Shown here: piece after piece, positions 46,659-56,364 of the stretch
How the letters are laid out: each line of letters begins with the position of its first letter
Position numbering within the stretch: the first letter of the stretch is position 1
The notes under the pieces: model-generated
What the model was told of the DNA's origin: nothing
Database searches by the model: none
Seen by the model: the letters and a program-made list of their open reading frames with translations, nothing else
Assembly (NCBI GenBank): GCA_001642415.1
Contig: LTDK01000179.1
Location: forward strand, 124,001-188,000
Direction: 5' to 3'
Source of the DNA: Nematocida ironsii
Taxonomy: Eukaryota; Microsporidia
Length of the DNA stretch: 64,000 nt
Position numbers and translations under genes: made by a program

Positions 46659-47513
46659 ATGTTTTTCTTGATTTTTTTATTTGTTATGGAAAATAGTGTG
46701 ATTAGAGATTATTCAACTAGATTAATTGGGTACTATGGGCTAACAGGTATGAAAGCCATTTCATTATTAGTGTCAATTGGTTGCTTGGTTGGGGTTCTCT
46801 TTTTAGTTAATGCTGCAGCCAATGTTTCTTCCTATTGGTCTCCCATGAAAGCATATAATCCGAGCTTGCAAGATGTAGGAAACAGTTTTTTCAACAACGG
46901 ATTTCTAGTTGAGTCAAATTACAACGAGGTGGTTGATATAATAATGATATGTTTTTTGGGGGTTACCGTTTTTTTTATTTTAATTAACAAAATGGCTATA
47001 TTCATTGCACTTAAGCTTATAATTACTATAATTATTGCATATACACTAAGATGCACCACATTAATGGTTACTTCTCTCCCAGACTCATGGGACCAGGGGC
47101 TGCGAACCATAAATGATACATTTTCTGACATGTCTCGGCAAAGAGGAGGAGATCTTATATACAGTGGGCATACTTTACTTGTTTGTGCGTTTGCGCACTG
47201 CTGGAGTTCATTTTATCTTTTAACTGACTCATTCTATATGCATGTTTTGACCGGTCTGTGTGCATGGGTAGTCTTTGGAACAATTGTAATATTTATTATA
47301 GTTGGAAGATTGCACTACACAATTGATGTTTTATTAGCAATGTATATTACCTCTGGAGTTTGGTGGAGCTTAGACTATTTCTTGCTTCAGTACTTTGAAG
47401 CACCAGTTTGTCAACTTATTTTTAGAGAAACAAGAAGAATGCCAATGGATAGTAAAGCATGCGATGCTACTATAGAGATCCCTAGAACAATTCCACAACA
47501 TAGAAATGTATGA
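46659..47513 (+). CDS. Sphingomyelin-synthase-like (PAP2-C) membrane enzyme
   Basis: 284 residues with six hydrophobic helices. GGDLIYSGHTLL with His171 and LHYTIDVLLAMYIT with His219 and Asp223 are the conserved catalytic blocks of the sphingomyelin synthase/PAP2-C family. RCTTLMVTSLPDSW between helices also fits that family. The enzymes transfer a phospho-head-group onto ceramide, or related lipids, in Golgi or plasma membrane. The head group (choline, ethanolamine or inositol) cannot be read from sequence. A second ATG nine codons downstream could also be used. Confidence 0.85.
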   Translation: MFFLIFLFVMENSVIRDYSTRLIGYYGLTGMKAISLLVSIGCLVGVLFLVNAAANVSSYWSPMKAYNPSLQDVGNSFFNNGFLVESNYNEVVDIIMICFLGVTVFFILINKMAIFIALKLIITIIIAYTLRCTTLMVTSLPDSWDQGLRTINDTFSDMSRQRGGDLIYSGHTLLVCAFAHCWSSFYLLTDSFYMHVLTGLCAWVVFGTIVIFIIVGRLHYTIDVLLAMYITSGVWWSLDYFLLQYFEAPVCQLIFRETRRMPMDSKACDATIEIPRTIPQHRNV

Positions 47514-47919
47514 TGTTTAGACTACTAAATTAGCCCCAATAGACACTTTTGCTATTTTAACCCGAAGTTAAATGTACTCTTATATTGAATACTACTAAGA
47601 TTGTTACATTATATTGCATACTACATGTAGCTTTAAATTCAACAATATCTTCTTATTTAAAGAATGCGTATATTTTCATATAATATGCTGTCTTTGCATA
47701 TAGTTTATTTCTGTAAATAATTCTGACTAAATATATATGAATCAAGGCAGATTTATGTAATAAAGTTAGAAAATAGAAATATATCTTAGATAAAGTAATT
47801 CTTATGTAAAATAAAAATCATTTTAAAATAATCCAATATTTAAGAAATAAAAGGCTTTTTAATATATAAGCGCATCTATTATTACTGTTTATTTATATAT
47901 ACAGTGGGAGAAAGATAAA
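47514..47919. other. AT-rich intergenic region, nothing recognised
   Basis: 406 bp between convergent genes. A single TAACCCGAAGTTA near 47559 resembles the CCCGAAA motif seen elsewhere. No gene seen. Confidence 0.4.
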
Positions 47920-48906
47920 TTACGCATTTTTTCTGGAGCTAAACCCAGGCCCTTGCACGGGATCAGATAATTGCAGGTGAATGCCTTCAAATATAAAATA
48001 CTTTGTGCTGTTCACCTTTTTACAGTAGTTAAATAGCTCATTACAGCAAACAGATTCAATCTGAGCAGCACCTTCGGTTTTGTGAATTGTATAATTGTTT
48101 ATCTTCCCATCAATAAATATTAAGGTAATTACAATGGTTTTACCCTTTTTCTTGGACAGAAGCTTAACACTGATCTCATTTATGTTTTCTTTCTTTTTCT
48201 GTTCTCTATCCTCGGTACTGTTATATACCGCCTCCTGGTGCTTATGAACACTCTGCCGCACATCTATAACTTTTATCCCAACTAGCTTGTACAGTACACT
48301 CATAAACTGCTTGTACCAGTTATACTGGTATACCTGCTGCTGATTTGATGTTTTTTGCAGGTCCTTCAGCCTGCTTTGTAAATTTGCCTTTTGGGTGAAC
48401 AATGACTCCTTTAGAGTTGTTTTAGTGTTTAGCCCTTCCATCTGTGCAGAAAGCTTTCTCTCTGTCTCTTCAATTGTTTTCTGTGTTTGCGCCATGGCAG
48501 ATATCCGGAGCTCATGATCTGTCTTTATTTCTGTAAACGCCTTTAGTGTTTTTTCTGTGTTCGTGATCTCTTCAATCCTTTTTTTTAGTAGTGCTTCTTT
48601 TTCTTTTGTTGTGCGAAGTATTCTCTCCTGCTTCTCTGCCTCCTCCCTCAGACAATAAACCTCATGTGATATTTTCTCAAATCTCTTTCTAAACTCCTCT
48701 ATTTGCTTTTTAGTAGATACGAGCTCTTCTTTAGAACTAAGAACTTCTTCATCCGGCTGCCCTCTTAGTCTTTTTAGAAATATTGACTTGTGCAGAACTT
48801 CTATATAATTGAACTTCATGTTTGCTAAATATTCCTTGGAGTGCCGCATATCGTGCTCAATTGTATCGTATATACTCATTGAATGGCTGCTCTCGTGCCC
48901 GGTCAT
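47920..48906 (-). CDS. Coiled-coil protein with small C-terminal globular domain
   Basis: 328 residues: heptad-rich coiled coil over about 30-190, then a linker with WYKQFMSVLYKLVGIKV, then about 110 residues of alternating strands ending near FIFEGIHLQLS. A coiled coil leading into a short helix with a 'G-x-K/R-I' turn and a small alpha/beta domain is seen in kinetochore and checkpoint proteins with RWD ends (Spc25, Mad1). I cannot distinguish between these, and other coiled-coil proteins remain possible. No membrane segment. Confidence 0.6.
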   Translation of the reverse strand: MTGHESSHSMSIYDTIEHDMRHSKEYLANMKFNYIEVLHKSIFLKRLRGQPDEEVLSSKEELVSTKKQIEEFRKRFEKISHEVYCLREEAEKQERILRTTKEKEALLKKRIEEITNTEKTLKAFTEIKTDHELRISAMAQTQKTIEETERKLSAQMEGLNTKTTLKESLFTQKANLQSRLKDLQKTSNQQQVYQYNWYKQFMSVLYKLVGIKVIDVRQSVHKHQEAVYNSTEDREQKKKENINEISVKLLSKKKGKTIVITLIFIDGKINNYTIHKTEGAAQIESVCCNELFNYCKKVNSTKYFIFEGIHLQLSDPVQGPGFSSRKNA

Positions 48907-49164
48907 AATAAAAAATTAAAAGATCCCTCAAATATATCGAATGAATAATAAATAGCCCCGAAGTCCCCTGGCTATGCATAGAATTCTATACTTAAATGCA
49001 ATTAAATAGTCAGAACATTTATTGCATTCTGGTTAACATATATTATTTAAGTGCCCGTATTAGTCTAAAGATGTACCTGCGCTTAATAATCTACTAAAAA
49101 TATATCCTATTTCTTATACTGTAATTTATTATTCATGTCTTCCTGTGTTTATGGTAATAATAAG

Positions 49165-49362
49165 TTATATGTCAATCTCACCCTTTGCCTTGGTTAAATC
49201 CTGTATATAATCAACCATTTTTACTTCCAATGAGTGTACAGTTTTTTCTAAATTATCCACCTTCTCTCTGAATATTTTCATTAAGTTTGTTAGCTCGCCT
49301 ACTCTTATGTCAAGCTCCTTTTCAGTCTCCTCTCTTCTAGTTTCTCTGTCACCCATATCCAT
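49165..49362 (-). CDS. Small coiled-coil protein, 65 residues
   Basis: One long amphipathic helix, Glu/Lys-rich, with heptads from about residue 18 to 58 (VGELTNLMKIFREKVDNLEKTV). An AAAATTTT element 3 bp before the ATG supports a real gene despite its size. It could be a subunit of an outer-kinetochore complex or an HSBP1-like trimerising helix; neither is established. Confidence 0.55.
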   Translation of the reverse strand: MDMGDRETRREETEKELDIRVGELTNLMKIFREKVDNLEKTVHSLEVKMVDYIQDLTKAKGEIDI

Positions 49363-49365
49363 TAC

Positions 49366-49373
49366 AAAATTTT
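49366..49373 (-). promoter_or_regulatory. AAAATTTT element before the 65-residue ORF
   Basis: Lies 3 bp upstream of the ATG at 49362; the main evidence that this very small ORF is transcribed. Confidence 0.45.
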
Positions 49374-49495
49374 CTTAGTGAATTTCATACTTATTATTAC
49401 TGTAGGGCCTGTATGTCTCGGGCTATTTCAGTGCATTCCTATTAAATAAAGGACTAATCTATTACTTAAATAGCCTTCCAGATATTCACAGCAAC

Positions 49496-50638
49496 TTATT
49501 TTTCATTTGGTCTTTTGTTGGACTCAATATGTTTATTATAAAGCGTATGCTGTATAAGATACCCATGCATATGTGGCTTAACTGCCTTGCCAACCTCTTT
49601 CTGTAATTTAAGGAGTATCAGCTCATCCTCAGTTATAAACCTATACTGATCATAGTATGTCATCTTTTGCATTTCATTCATCTCCTCTGTAACTCCTTCT
49701 AAGTTGCTGCACCACTCTGGAATTGCCCCAAGTGCTGGGACGTAGTAAGTTTTCATTGGCTCTGCATTTCCTCCTACAAACACTATTCCTTCTGATGATG
49801 TAAATGAATTTACATCAAAGGACGGCTGAATTGTAGCAAGAACCTTACCTGTATCAGATTTCCATACCTTCACACCCTTTTGGTCTAACGATAGTACTTT
49901 TTTGTCTTTAATTTCTATCTTTTTTATCTTAAAGTCATAATTGTGGTCTTTCTCAATTATTGGTCGGGCACTCCGTATGTCATAAAGAGAAATTATTCCC
50001 GCCTCAGTACCAACGCCAAAAAGCATCCCGTCTTCTGAAAATGCGCAGGAAGTGGCAGGCGCATCTACAAACAGCTGTTTAACCGGCTTATTGTCTCTAC
50101 TGTCAATGAATTCACACATTCCTTTGTTGTCGGACGCATTGCACGATGCTAGCTTGCTGCTTCCTACAATTGCACAGAGCGTATGCGACTGGTTTAAAGC
50201 AAATTCTTCAGCACTTGTTAGTTGTGTTGTAATAGAAGGAAGGAACTTTCCTGTAGACATACTAAATTGATGTATTCCTCCGGTTTTTCCAGCTAGAATT
50301 ACATTCGCATGTATTTTGTCTACTTTTACATCTCTACACTGTTGTGGAAGGCTTACTGAATCGTGTTTCCCAAACTGGGTTTGAAACTCTATTTTTGCTA
50401 CATTCGAAAGAAGAACTATTTTTGTCCAGTCTTCCCCTATAAATCCGCCTTTTATAAGCTCATAATCCGCGTGTCTTTCTACTTTAAGTGTATGCTCCTG
50501 CAAGTCAAATAGTGACGTAGCTGGTTTATAACCACCTGTTGCTAAAAGTGTTTTACTATCCGCACTAACCTCTAGATAGTTACAATACGTTGGAAATTCA
50601 AATCCATGGAGTATCGTTACTTCAGTTGCATTTACCAT
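49496..50638 (-). CDS. ENP2: Enp2/NOL10 small-subunit processome WD-repeat protein
   Basis: 380 residues. The N-terminus HGFEFPTYCNYLEVSADSK and ATGGYKPATSLFDL matches the NOL10/Enp2 opening, followed by WD-type strands. The C-terminal end LGAIPEWCSNLEGVTEE, YYDQYRFITEDEL and HGYLIQHTLYNK is specific to the family. Enp2 sits in the 90S pre-ribosome and is essential for 18S rRNA maturation. It ends shortly after the WD domain, so the extended C-terminus of yeast Enp2 is missing. Confidence 0.92.
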   Translation of the reverse strand: MVNATEVTILHGFEFPTYCNYLEVSADSKTLLATGGYKPATSLFDLQEHTLKVERHADYELIKGGFIGEDWTKIVLLSNVAKIEFQTQFGKHDSVSLPQQCRDVKVDKIHANVILAGKTGGIHQFSMSTGKFLPSITTQLTSAEEFALNQSHTLCAIVGSSKLASCNASDNKGMCEFIDSRDNKPVKQLFVDAPATSCAFSEDGMLFGVGTEAGIISLYDIRSARPIIEKDHNYDFKIKKIEIKDKKVLSLDQKGVKVWKSDTGKVLATIQPSFDVNSFTSSEGIVFVGGNAEPMKTYYVPALGAIPEWCSNLEGVTEEMNEMQKMTYYDQYRFITEDELILLKLQKEVGKAVKPHMHGYLIQHTLYNKHIESNKRPNEK

Positions 50639-50811
50639 AAAATATTTAAAAAATCATTTTAGCTTATCCAGTAGCAGAGTAAACTAAATATGTCCACCTT
50701 ACACTAAATTTGCAGAGTTTTAGTGCTTATTATATGAAGAACACCAGCACATTACTTTTTTAGACTATTTTTGTTTAAATTTACTTGCTTTTATTGTTTT
50801 ATTAGTAATAT

Positions 50812-52965
50812 TTATTCTTCTTGGCTTTTTAATGCCTTCTCTGCCATTAATAATACTTCATCGGGGAACCCCATTCTTCTAGCGGTGTTTATTCCGTGTG
50901 AACTCTTTGCAAATCCATCTTCTATTTTATACGTCATTATAAGTCCATTTTCTTCTTCAACACTTCCTACTCTTTTGTTTATTATTCCTGGCATATGCGC
51001 CAGTTCATGGAAGTGTGTTGCAAACAATGTCATTGCTTTTAGTTTGCTAATATATTCTACTGTTGATGCCGCAATTGCATACCCATCTTCATCGCTTGTT
51101 CCTCTTCCTAGTTCATCAATAATAACTAAGGATTTTTCTGTTGCTTGGTTTAAAATGGTAGATACATCCATCATTTCTGCCATAAATGTACTTATGCCTT
51201 TATCTGGATTATCCGATGCCCCAATTCGAATAAACAATTGGTGGAATATGGGAATGTGTGCATACGCAGCTGGTACATACGATCCTATCTGTGCTAATAT
51301 AGAAATAACTCCAACTGTCTTTAAGAATGTTGTTTTTCCTCCCATATTTGGGCCAGTTATTATGCACACTCTTTTATCTTCTACTATCTCAAGATCATTC
51401 TTAATGGGCTCTTCTATTCCATTTGTCCGAATAAGCCTTTTTCTGTACAGCGCTGGAAGCAGTGGATGATACATCTGCTGCACTTGATAAATCCCATCTG
51501 AAAATTTGGGACATACTAAATTATTATTAGCTGCGTATTCTGCCAAACTTGTGAATACATCTAAGAAAGCGACTGTATGATTTAGCACTTCTATCCATCC
51601 TTTGCATATAGAGAATGACTCAGTTAATGTTTTTAGTATTGACGCATGCTCTGCTTTTATTTGGCTCTCTGTGTTAGAAATCTTATAATTCATTAGTTTT
51701 ATGGCATCTGTTGTAAACAATACTCCGGATTTCTGTGTAGTCAGTTTTATCTCTGTGGTGAGCCTGCCCTCTTCTATTCTTGGTATCTTAACACAATACC
51801 CATGCATTGGTGTTTTTTCAAGCTTACATTTAGATATTGAAAGACCTTTTTTAGTCACCACTTCAGTGTATTCGGTATATATTTCTTGTTCCTGTTCTTT
51901 TTTAACTCTATTTAGGATTACTAGTTGTTCAGTGCAATTTTCTTTAATTTCTTTGGTTTTTATGCATACCACCTCTTCTATGTCATTAATTAAGTCCTGT
52001 GTATAGTCTAAAGAGTCTTTTATTAGTGCTTTTTCATGTGAAAGGCTTTCAACTTCTAATATGCACTGCTCTATCTGCTGGATAGAGCATAGAAACTTAT
52101 GTATTTTTATAATATTCTGCAGCGTAAGCACTCCAGACCTTTTGCATATAGTGAATGTATCTGGCGTTGATTTAACAGCTTTTTTCAGTTCTGAATTTTT
52201 CTCTAGTAACTCTGTGACAATTTGCTGTTTCTTTATAATCTCTGCCTTGTCTGTAGAGGGCGCTCTTATAAATAATTGTAAAAGTCTTTTACCCTGCGGT
52301 GTCGAACAATTTATCTCATTTTCAATTCGGATATCCCCCGATAATAAAGAATCTGCCGCTTTGTCATCCATTCTTAGCACACTTCCCATTTCACTGTTCT
52401 TTATACTGTACCCCTGCGTGCTTATAGTAAGATGCTGTTCAAGCAATTCTAGCGTACTTGTACTCTTTTTCTGTATTTTATAGTGAGTTATTCCCAACGC
52501 TGTAAATACTTTGACTAAAGACTCATCTGTATATATTACTTCTTGAATATTTTCTGCATGTATAAGCTGTGCTAGATTAGTAAACAATTCATTATCCCCA
52601 AAGCTATATATACGGGCTTCTTTATCTATAGTTGATACAGATGCTATTTCTATCTCTAATTGTTGTGCTTTCTTTAATATTACACTTCCTATTCTTGCTA
52701 TGTCCTTATCACCAACCAAAAATTCTGAATAATCTGCCCAGTTCCCTGGAGATCCCTCTCGCATTTTGACTTCCTTTCCATTAATTTCTGCATACTCTTG
52801 AAGAGTTTCTTTGTACTGGTTGATTATTATAGGAATCGTTTTGTAAAAAGTATCTCTTGTCATTTTTATACTATTTTCTACCCTTTCATTTAATATTTCT
52901 CCAAAAATTCTTGCTGAGCTGCCGCTTGCCATGTACGAATCCTCCTGCAAGTATACCTTGACCAT
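50812..52965 (-). CDS. MSH2: DNA mismatch repair protein Msh2
   Basis: 717 residues. The ATPase has Walker A GPNMGGKTT at about 538, then FMAEMMDVSTIL, the Walker B block LVIIDELGRGTS and ATHFHEL. The N-terminal region contains REGSPGNWADY, the early MSH2-type GSPGN motif, rather than the Phe-x-Glu mismatch wedge of MSH6/MutS. The lever and clamp helices are present but shortened; fungal Msh2 exceeds 900 residues. It would pair with MSH6 or MSH3. All ATPase motifs look intact. Confidence 0.92.
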   Translation of the reverse strand: MVKVYLQEDSYMASGSSARIFGEILNERVENSIKMTRDTFYKTIPIIINQYKETLQEYAEINGKEVKMREGSPGNWADYSEFLVGDKDIARIGSVILKKAQQLEIEIASVSTIDKEARIYSFGDNELFTNLAQLIHAENIQEVIYTDESLVKVFTALGITHYKIQKKSTSTLELLEQHLTISTQGYSIKNSEMGSVLRMDDKAADSLLSGDIRIENEINCSTPQGKRLLQLFIRAPSTDKAEIIKKQQIVTELLEKNSELKKAVKSTPDTFTICKRSGVLTLQNIIKIHKFLCSIQQIEQCILEVESLSHEKALIKDSLDYTQDLINDIEEVVCIKTKEIKENCTEQLVILNRVKKEQEQEIYTEYTEVVTKKGLSISKCKLEKTPMHGYCVKIPRIEEGRLTTEIKLTTQKSGVLFTTDAIKLMNYKISNTESQIKAEHASILKTLTESFSICKGWIEVLNHTVAFLDVFTSLAEYAANNNLVCPKFSDGIYQVQQMYHPLLPALYRKRLIRTNGIEEPIKNDLEIVEDKRVCIITGPNMGGKTTFLKTVGVISILAQIGSYVPAAYAHIPIFHQLFIRIGASDNPDKGISTFMAEMMDVSTILNQATEKSLVIIDELGRGTSDEDGYAIAASTVEYISKLKAMTLFATHFHELAHMPGIINKRVGSVEEENGLIMTYKIEDGFAKSSHGINTARRMGFPDEVLLMAEKALKSQEE

Positions 52966-53013
52966 TATTTAAGTAAGTAAAAATTGAAAATTATTCTTTA
53001 TTCTAAATAAAGA

Positions 53014-53688
53014 CTAGTTCATGCCGTTAATTGCAGATTCTGCCAACTCTACGGCCTGCTCTGTCAAATTTGGCATATCATTAACAAATGACTTGCATAT
53101 GTCATTAATTGTTTTGAATATGCTTGATTGGCTTTCTTTTATGGCTAGATTTGCCCTGCAGACCTTCATGTATGAAGATGCGGTCTCAAGGTCAACAGAG
53201 GAGACTATTCTTAAAACCCTCTCTCCATTTAATTCGCTAATCTCTGCTGCGTTCTCGGATAATGTCAGAATGACCTCAGTTACAAGGTTTGTGTCATTTA
53301 ATACTGTAGACACTGATACATCTGTAACAAGTGGACCATACTTATTTAAATATGTAGAAAGTGTGGATAAATCATCTCCAGAGAATAAAACGCTCTTTCC
53401 TTCCAGAGAAGATAAAACTTCGCTGATTAACTGCTCGGTTGAGCTGTAGTCGGCTGTAATAAATTTGCTCTCTGATGCGAATGCACTAATAAACTGTTCT
53501 GCTATGGAGTCTACTGGTATTTGCTCTACCCCACATTCTACTGCTGTATCTAAGGACACTGGGCACTCAATCTGCTCAATGTTCTGAATAATTGTTAGGT
53601 CATCGTTGTTTACTATACTTTCTACTTCAATTGGGGTTATGTCAATTGTGTTTGGCTGCTCATCATAGTTGCTCATAAAGTTTTCCAT
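53014..53688 (-). CDS. Acidic hypothetical protein, 224 residues
   Basis: Mostly helical, acidic and Ser/Val/Thr-rich, with no membrane segment or Cys motif. The first 70 residues look disordered; the rest (SIAEQFISAF to the end) could be one helical domain. An AAAATTTTA element starts 2 bp upstream of the ATG, which supports the start. No family recognised. It lies just upstream of MSH2 on the same strand, 48 bp away. Confidence 0.55.
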   Translation of the reverse strand: MENFMSNYDEQPNTIDITPIEVESIVNNDDLTIIQNIEQIECPVSLDTAVECGVEQIPVDSIAEQFISAFASESKFITADYSSTEQLISEVLSSLEGKSVLFSGDDLSTLSTYLNKYGPLVTDVSVSTVLNDTNLVTEVILTLSENAAEISELNGERVLRIVSSVDLETASSYMKVCRANLAIKESQSSIFKTINDICKSFVNDMPNLTEQAVELAESAINGMN

Positions 53689-54526
53689 TAAAATTTTACT
53701 AGTGATAAATTAATATATAGTAAAAATTTTCCAGGCTTTTCCCAGAAAAGGCTTATAATAAATTGATGCATAGTCAATTGGCTTTTTACTTTTACAAATA
53801 TAGACTTATTAAATTTTTATTATTCTTTTCATATATAGCTTTAGGTGTTTATATATTGCTGTTATAGATGACTTTGTGTAAGTAGGCTAGAGACTGCCGC
53901 GTGTATTATAATTCGTTGTGTGATAGAAAATGACATAGTCATAAAATATAAAGCGCATCTAGCTAGCTCTAGTGATATTAGAATGTACACTCGATTTTTC
54001 TTGTGTTATAGGAAATATCATAGAAAAATCTATACTGAATATGTTAAATAAAGTTATAACAGAGATAAAGAATTTTTAGACTGTTTAGATATTTTCGCAG
54101 TTTATTGGTGTTTCTCTATTTATTTTTATCCTTTGAAAGACTTTCACATCTATAGTTTTATTATTTATTATGAATATTCATATTCTAATGTATTTACCAT
54201 ATTGTTCTTAGTAAACCAGAATTTCTTAAATACTATAATAATTTGGATATGCGCATAGAAATTTCTTCTAAAATATTTTTTGATAGACTTTTTCTTATAG
54301 CTTTCTGTCTTTTAGAGGAATTTCTACTATAATAGTAAATAGTAAATATATATTTAAATACATGTGTGAATATTTGACCAATAAATACGGGCAATATTTG
54401 GTCTGTTAAATTTGCATATATTGGTCCAATTATTTTGATTTATATTTTATAGAAACATTATAATTGACCTATGATCAGCCAACTTTGTAATTCCCAGTTA
54501 AAATTAGAATTATGGGCTCTCCTTAA
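53689..54526. other. 838-bp AT-rich gene-free region
   Basis: No RNA gene, repeat or credible ORF on either strand, apart from the promoter element at its left end. It marks the change from the core block to the sparse right end. Confidence 0.4.
53690..53698 (-). promoter_or_regulatory. AAAATTTTA element before the acidic protein gene
   Basis: One base separates it from the ATG at 53688, the shortest spacing seen here; any 5' UTR must be nearly absent or start within the element. Confidence 0.4.
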
Positions 54527-55201
54527 ATGGAACATCATAATAAAATAAAAACTGAAACGCTAGAAAAGAAAGCACACGATTATTACAATTGCATATGTGA
54601 TGCAATTAAGGAAAAAAATTCATCTTTCAGTAGTCTTGCTGATGTTGTAAAGCTTCCAGATTTAAGTGACATGTGGGAAAGCAAGAACAGCGCCGATAAT
54701 TTATATGATATATTTAAAGAATACAAAGCCCGGGAGCAGATTTCTATTAAAAACGATCTAACAGAAGACCAAGAAAAAGAAATATGCAATGCAATAGATC
54801 AAAAGATAAAAGAATCCATATGCGAGGATGCTTTAAAACAGCTAAAGAGTAAAATAGATGAAAATGGTTCTATTATGCTAGGTATAAATCGCCATATAGG
54901 CGACTATAGCAATTATAGCAACGATAAAGCTCTTGAATACTTGTATAATAATAAAAGTATGATAGAGAAAGAAGTCTCCAATTTATTAATTATGTGCAGA
55001 AATATGTACACTACAAAAGAATATTTTGAGAAACTATTAAACAATGAAATAAGCAAGAGAACAAGCAGCTTACCTACATATAAAATGTCAAAAGAAAAAA
55101 AGAAACTATGTATAATAGCATTGGTTGTATTTGTTTTTGCTATTGCCTTAGTAACAGGCGCAATATTTATGCCGAAGTTATGTTCAAAGAAAACTGGCTA
55201 A
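54527..55201 (+). CDS. Tail-anchored helical protein, 224 residues
   Basis: A 190-residue helical, charged N-terminal part, followed by KKLCIIALVVFVFAIALVTGAIF (membrane helix, about 193-214) and a short lumenal tail. No SNARE heptads are convincing. The protein is Lys/Asn-rich and its codons are AT-biased like the other accessory genes. A four-codon upstream ATG ORF (54512) could modulate translation. Unknown function. Confidence 0.55.
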   Translation: MEHHNKIKTETLEKKAHDYYNCICDAIKEKNSSFSSLADVVKLPDLSDMWESKNSADNLYDIFKEYKAREQISIKNDLTEDQEKEICNAIDQKIKESICEDALKQLKSKIDENGSIMLGINRHIGDYSNYSNDKALEYLYNNKSMIEKEVSNLLIMCRNMYTTKEYFEKLLNNEISKRTSSLPTYKMSKEKKKLCIIALVVFVFAIALVTGAIFMPKLCSKKTG

Positions 55202-55802
55202 ACCCGGATAGTTCTTTAAGTAGTATAACATTACTCTCTGTTAAATACAGGTATTTGGGCATTACTAAGCATTTTGGTACTGGTTTTATTTTATAGAAGA
55301 TGTTTGCATTAAATTATTCTATATGTTTGGTTATTTAAATTATTCCAAAAATAAATCCGTATTTACCAATAATTATTTTTTCTACCATAGACACCTTTTC
55401 TAATTTTAAATTTTATAGTAATAGCATATAGATTATGCTTTAATAAACAATTAAATACATCGGAAACTATACAGGCAGTCTGAGTAGAGACCAACCAAAA
55501 CATATATGCAATACTATGCAATGGGCTATCATTTAAAACTTGACGTGTTTAATACATATATATACTAAATAATGTGTCAACAACCACAAGCACACTGTAG
55601 TACTATAATAAATTCTGTGTCTAAACAAATACTATAAAGTATCTTAAAACTTTTCTTTAAACTGATACAATACGATTATCTTAACACACATTTGATATTT
55701 TATTTGCATATGCGTCATATAAACAACAATTAAGACATATATGTAAATAAATTTGATAAGTTAGATATTTTTGTATAAACCAACATATTGTATAGTAAAT
55801 AC
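55202..55802. other. AT-rich gene-free region before repeat copy B
   Basis: No gene supported; no sequence similar to the integrase coding region was seen here, unlike the region before copy A. Confidence 0.4.
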
Positions 55803-56009
55803 AATATAGTATTAGTGTTTATGAATTTCTTATATTTCTGGATGTTTTTTCGGGTTTATTCAAATTGTGGTTTTCTGTTATAATAAAGGCTAGTTAGTAC
55901 AAGAGTATTAATTAAAGTAATGCCACTATTTTATTTATAAAAATAAATATGTAAAGAATAAATAATTTTACTTTCGAGGTATATTACACATCACCAAAAA
56001 CATTCCAAA
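55803..56009. repeat. About 200-bp dispersed repeat, copy B
   Basis: A 207-bp near-copy of 35270-35468 in the same orientation. Differences are scattered substitutions and small insertions, such as an extra TTTAT near 55930. It stands without an integrase gene and lies about 360 bp upstream of the giant coiled-coil gene. It looks like a solo element end or an ancient insertion. Confidence 0.85.
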
Positions 56010-56364
56010 TGCTATTGGTGAGAATGTACAATAACAATTTTAGTTAAAGAAAATGTGCATGTTTGTTCTAACTGAAAAAAGAATCTTTGGTAATTGATGT
56101 TTTATTATTTTATACATCTAGTATGTATATTAAATAATACTGATTGAATCCCCATTTAATTTATTTCTTAATTAACAGCTCTATTAACCAAATACAACAA
56201 ATCAGTAAAATATATTAAAAACAACAAATATTAGAAGTAAACCACATAATAATTCGATAAAAACAAACAAAGAATACTAATTTATCTCAAAAACATATGA
56301 TTATATAAATATTTACATTTTGATTTTCAAATGTATAAATATACCATTTGCACAGAAATGTACC
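56010..56364. other. AT-rich leader region before the giant coiled-coil gene
   Basis: No A/T palindrome of the usual type at the start codon; several AATA-rich runs. Nothing else recognised. Confidence 0.4.
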
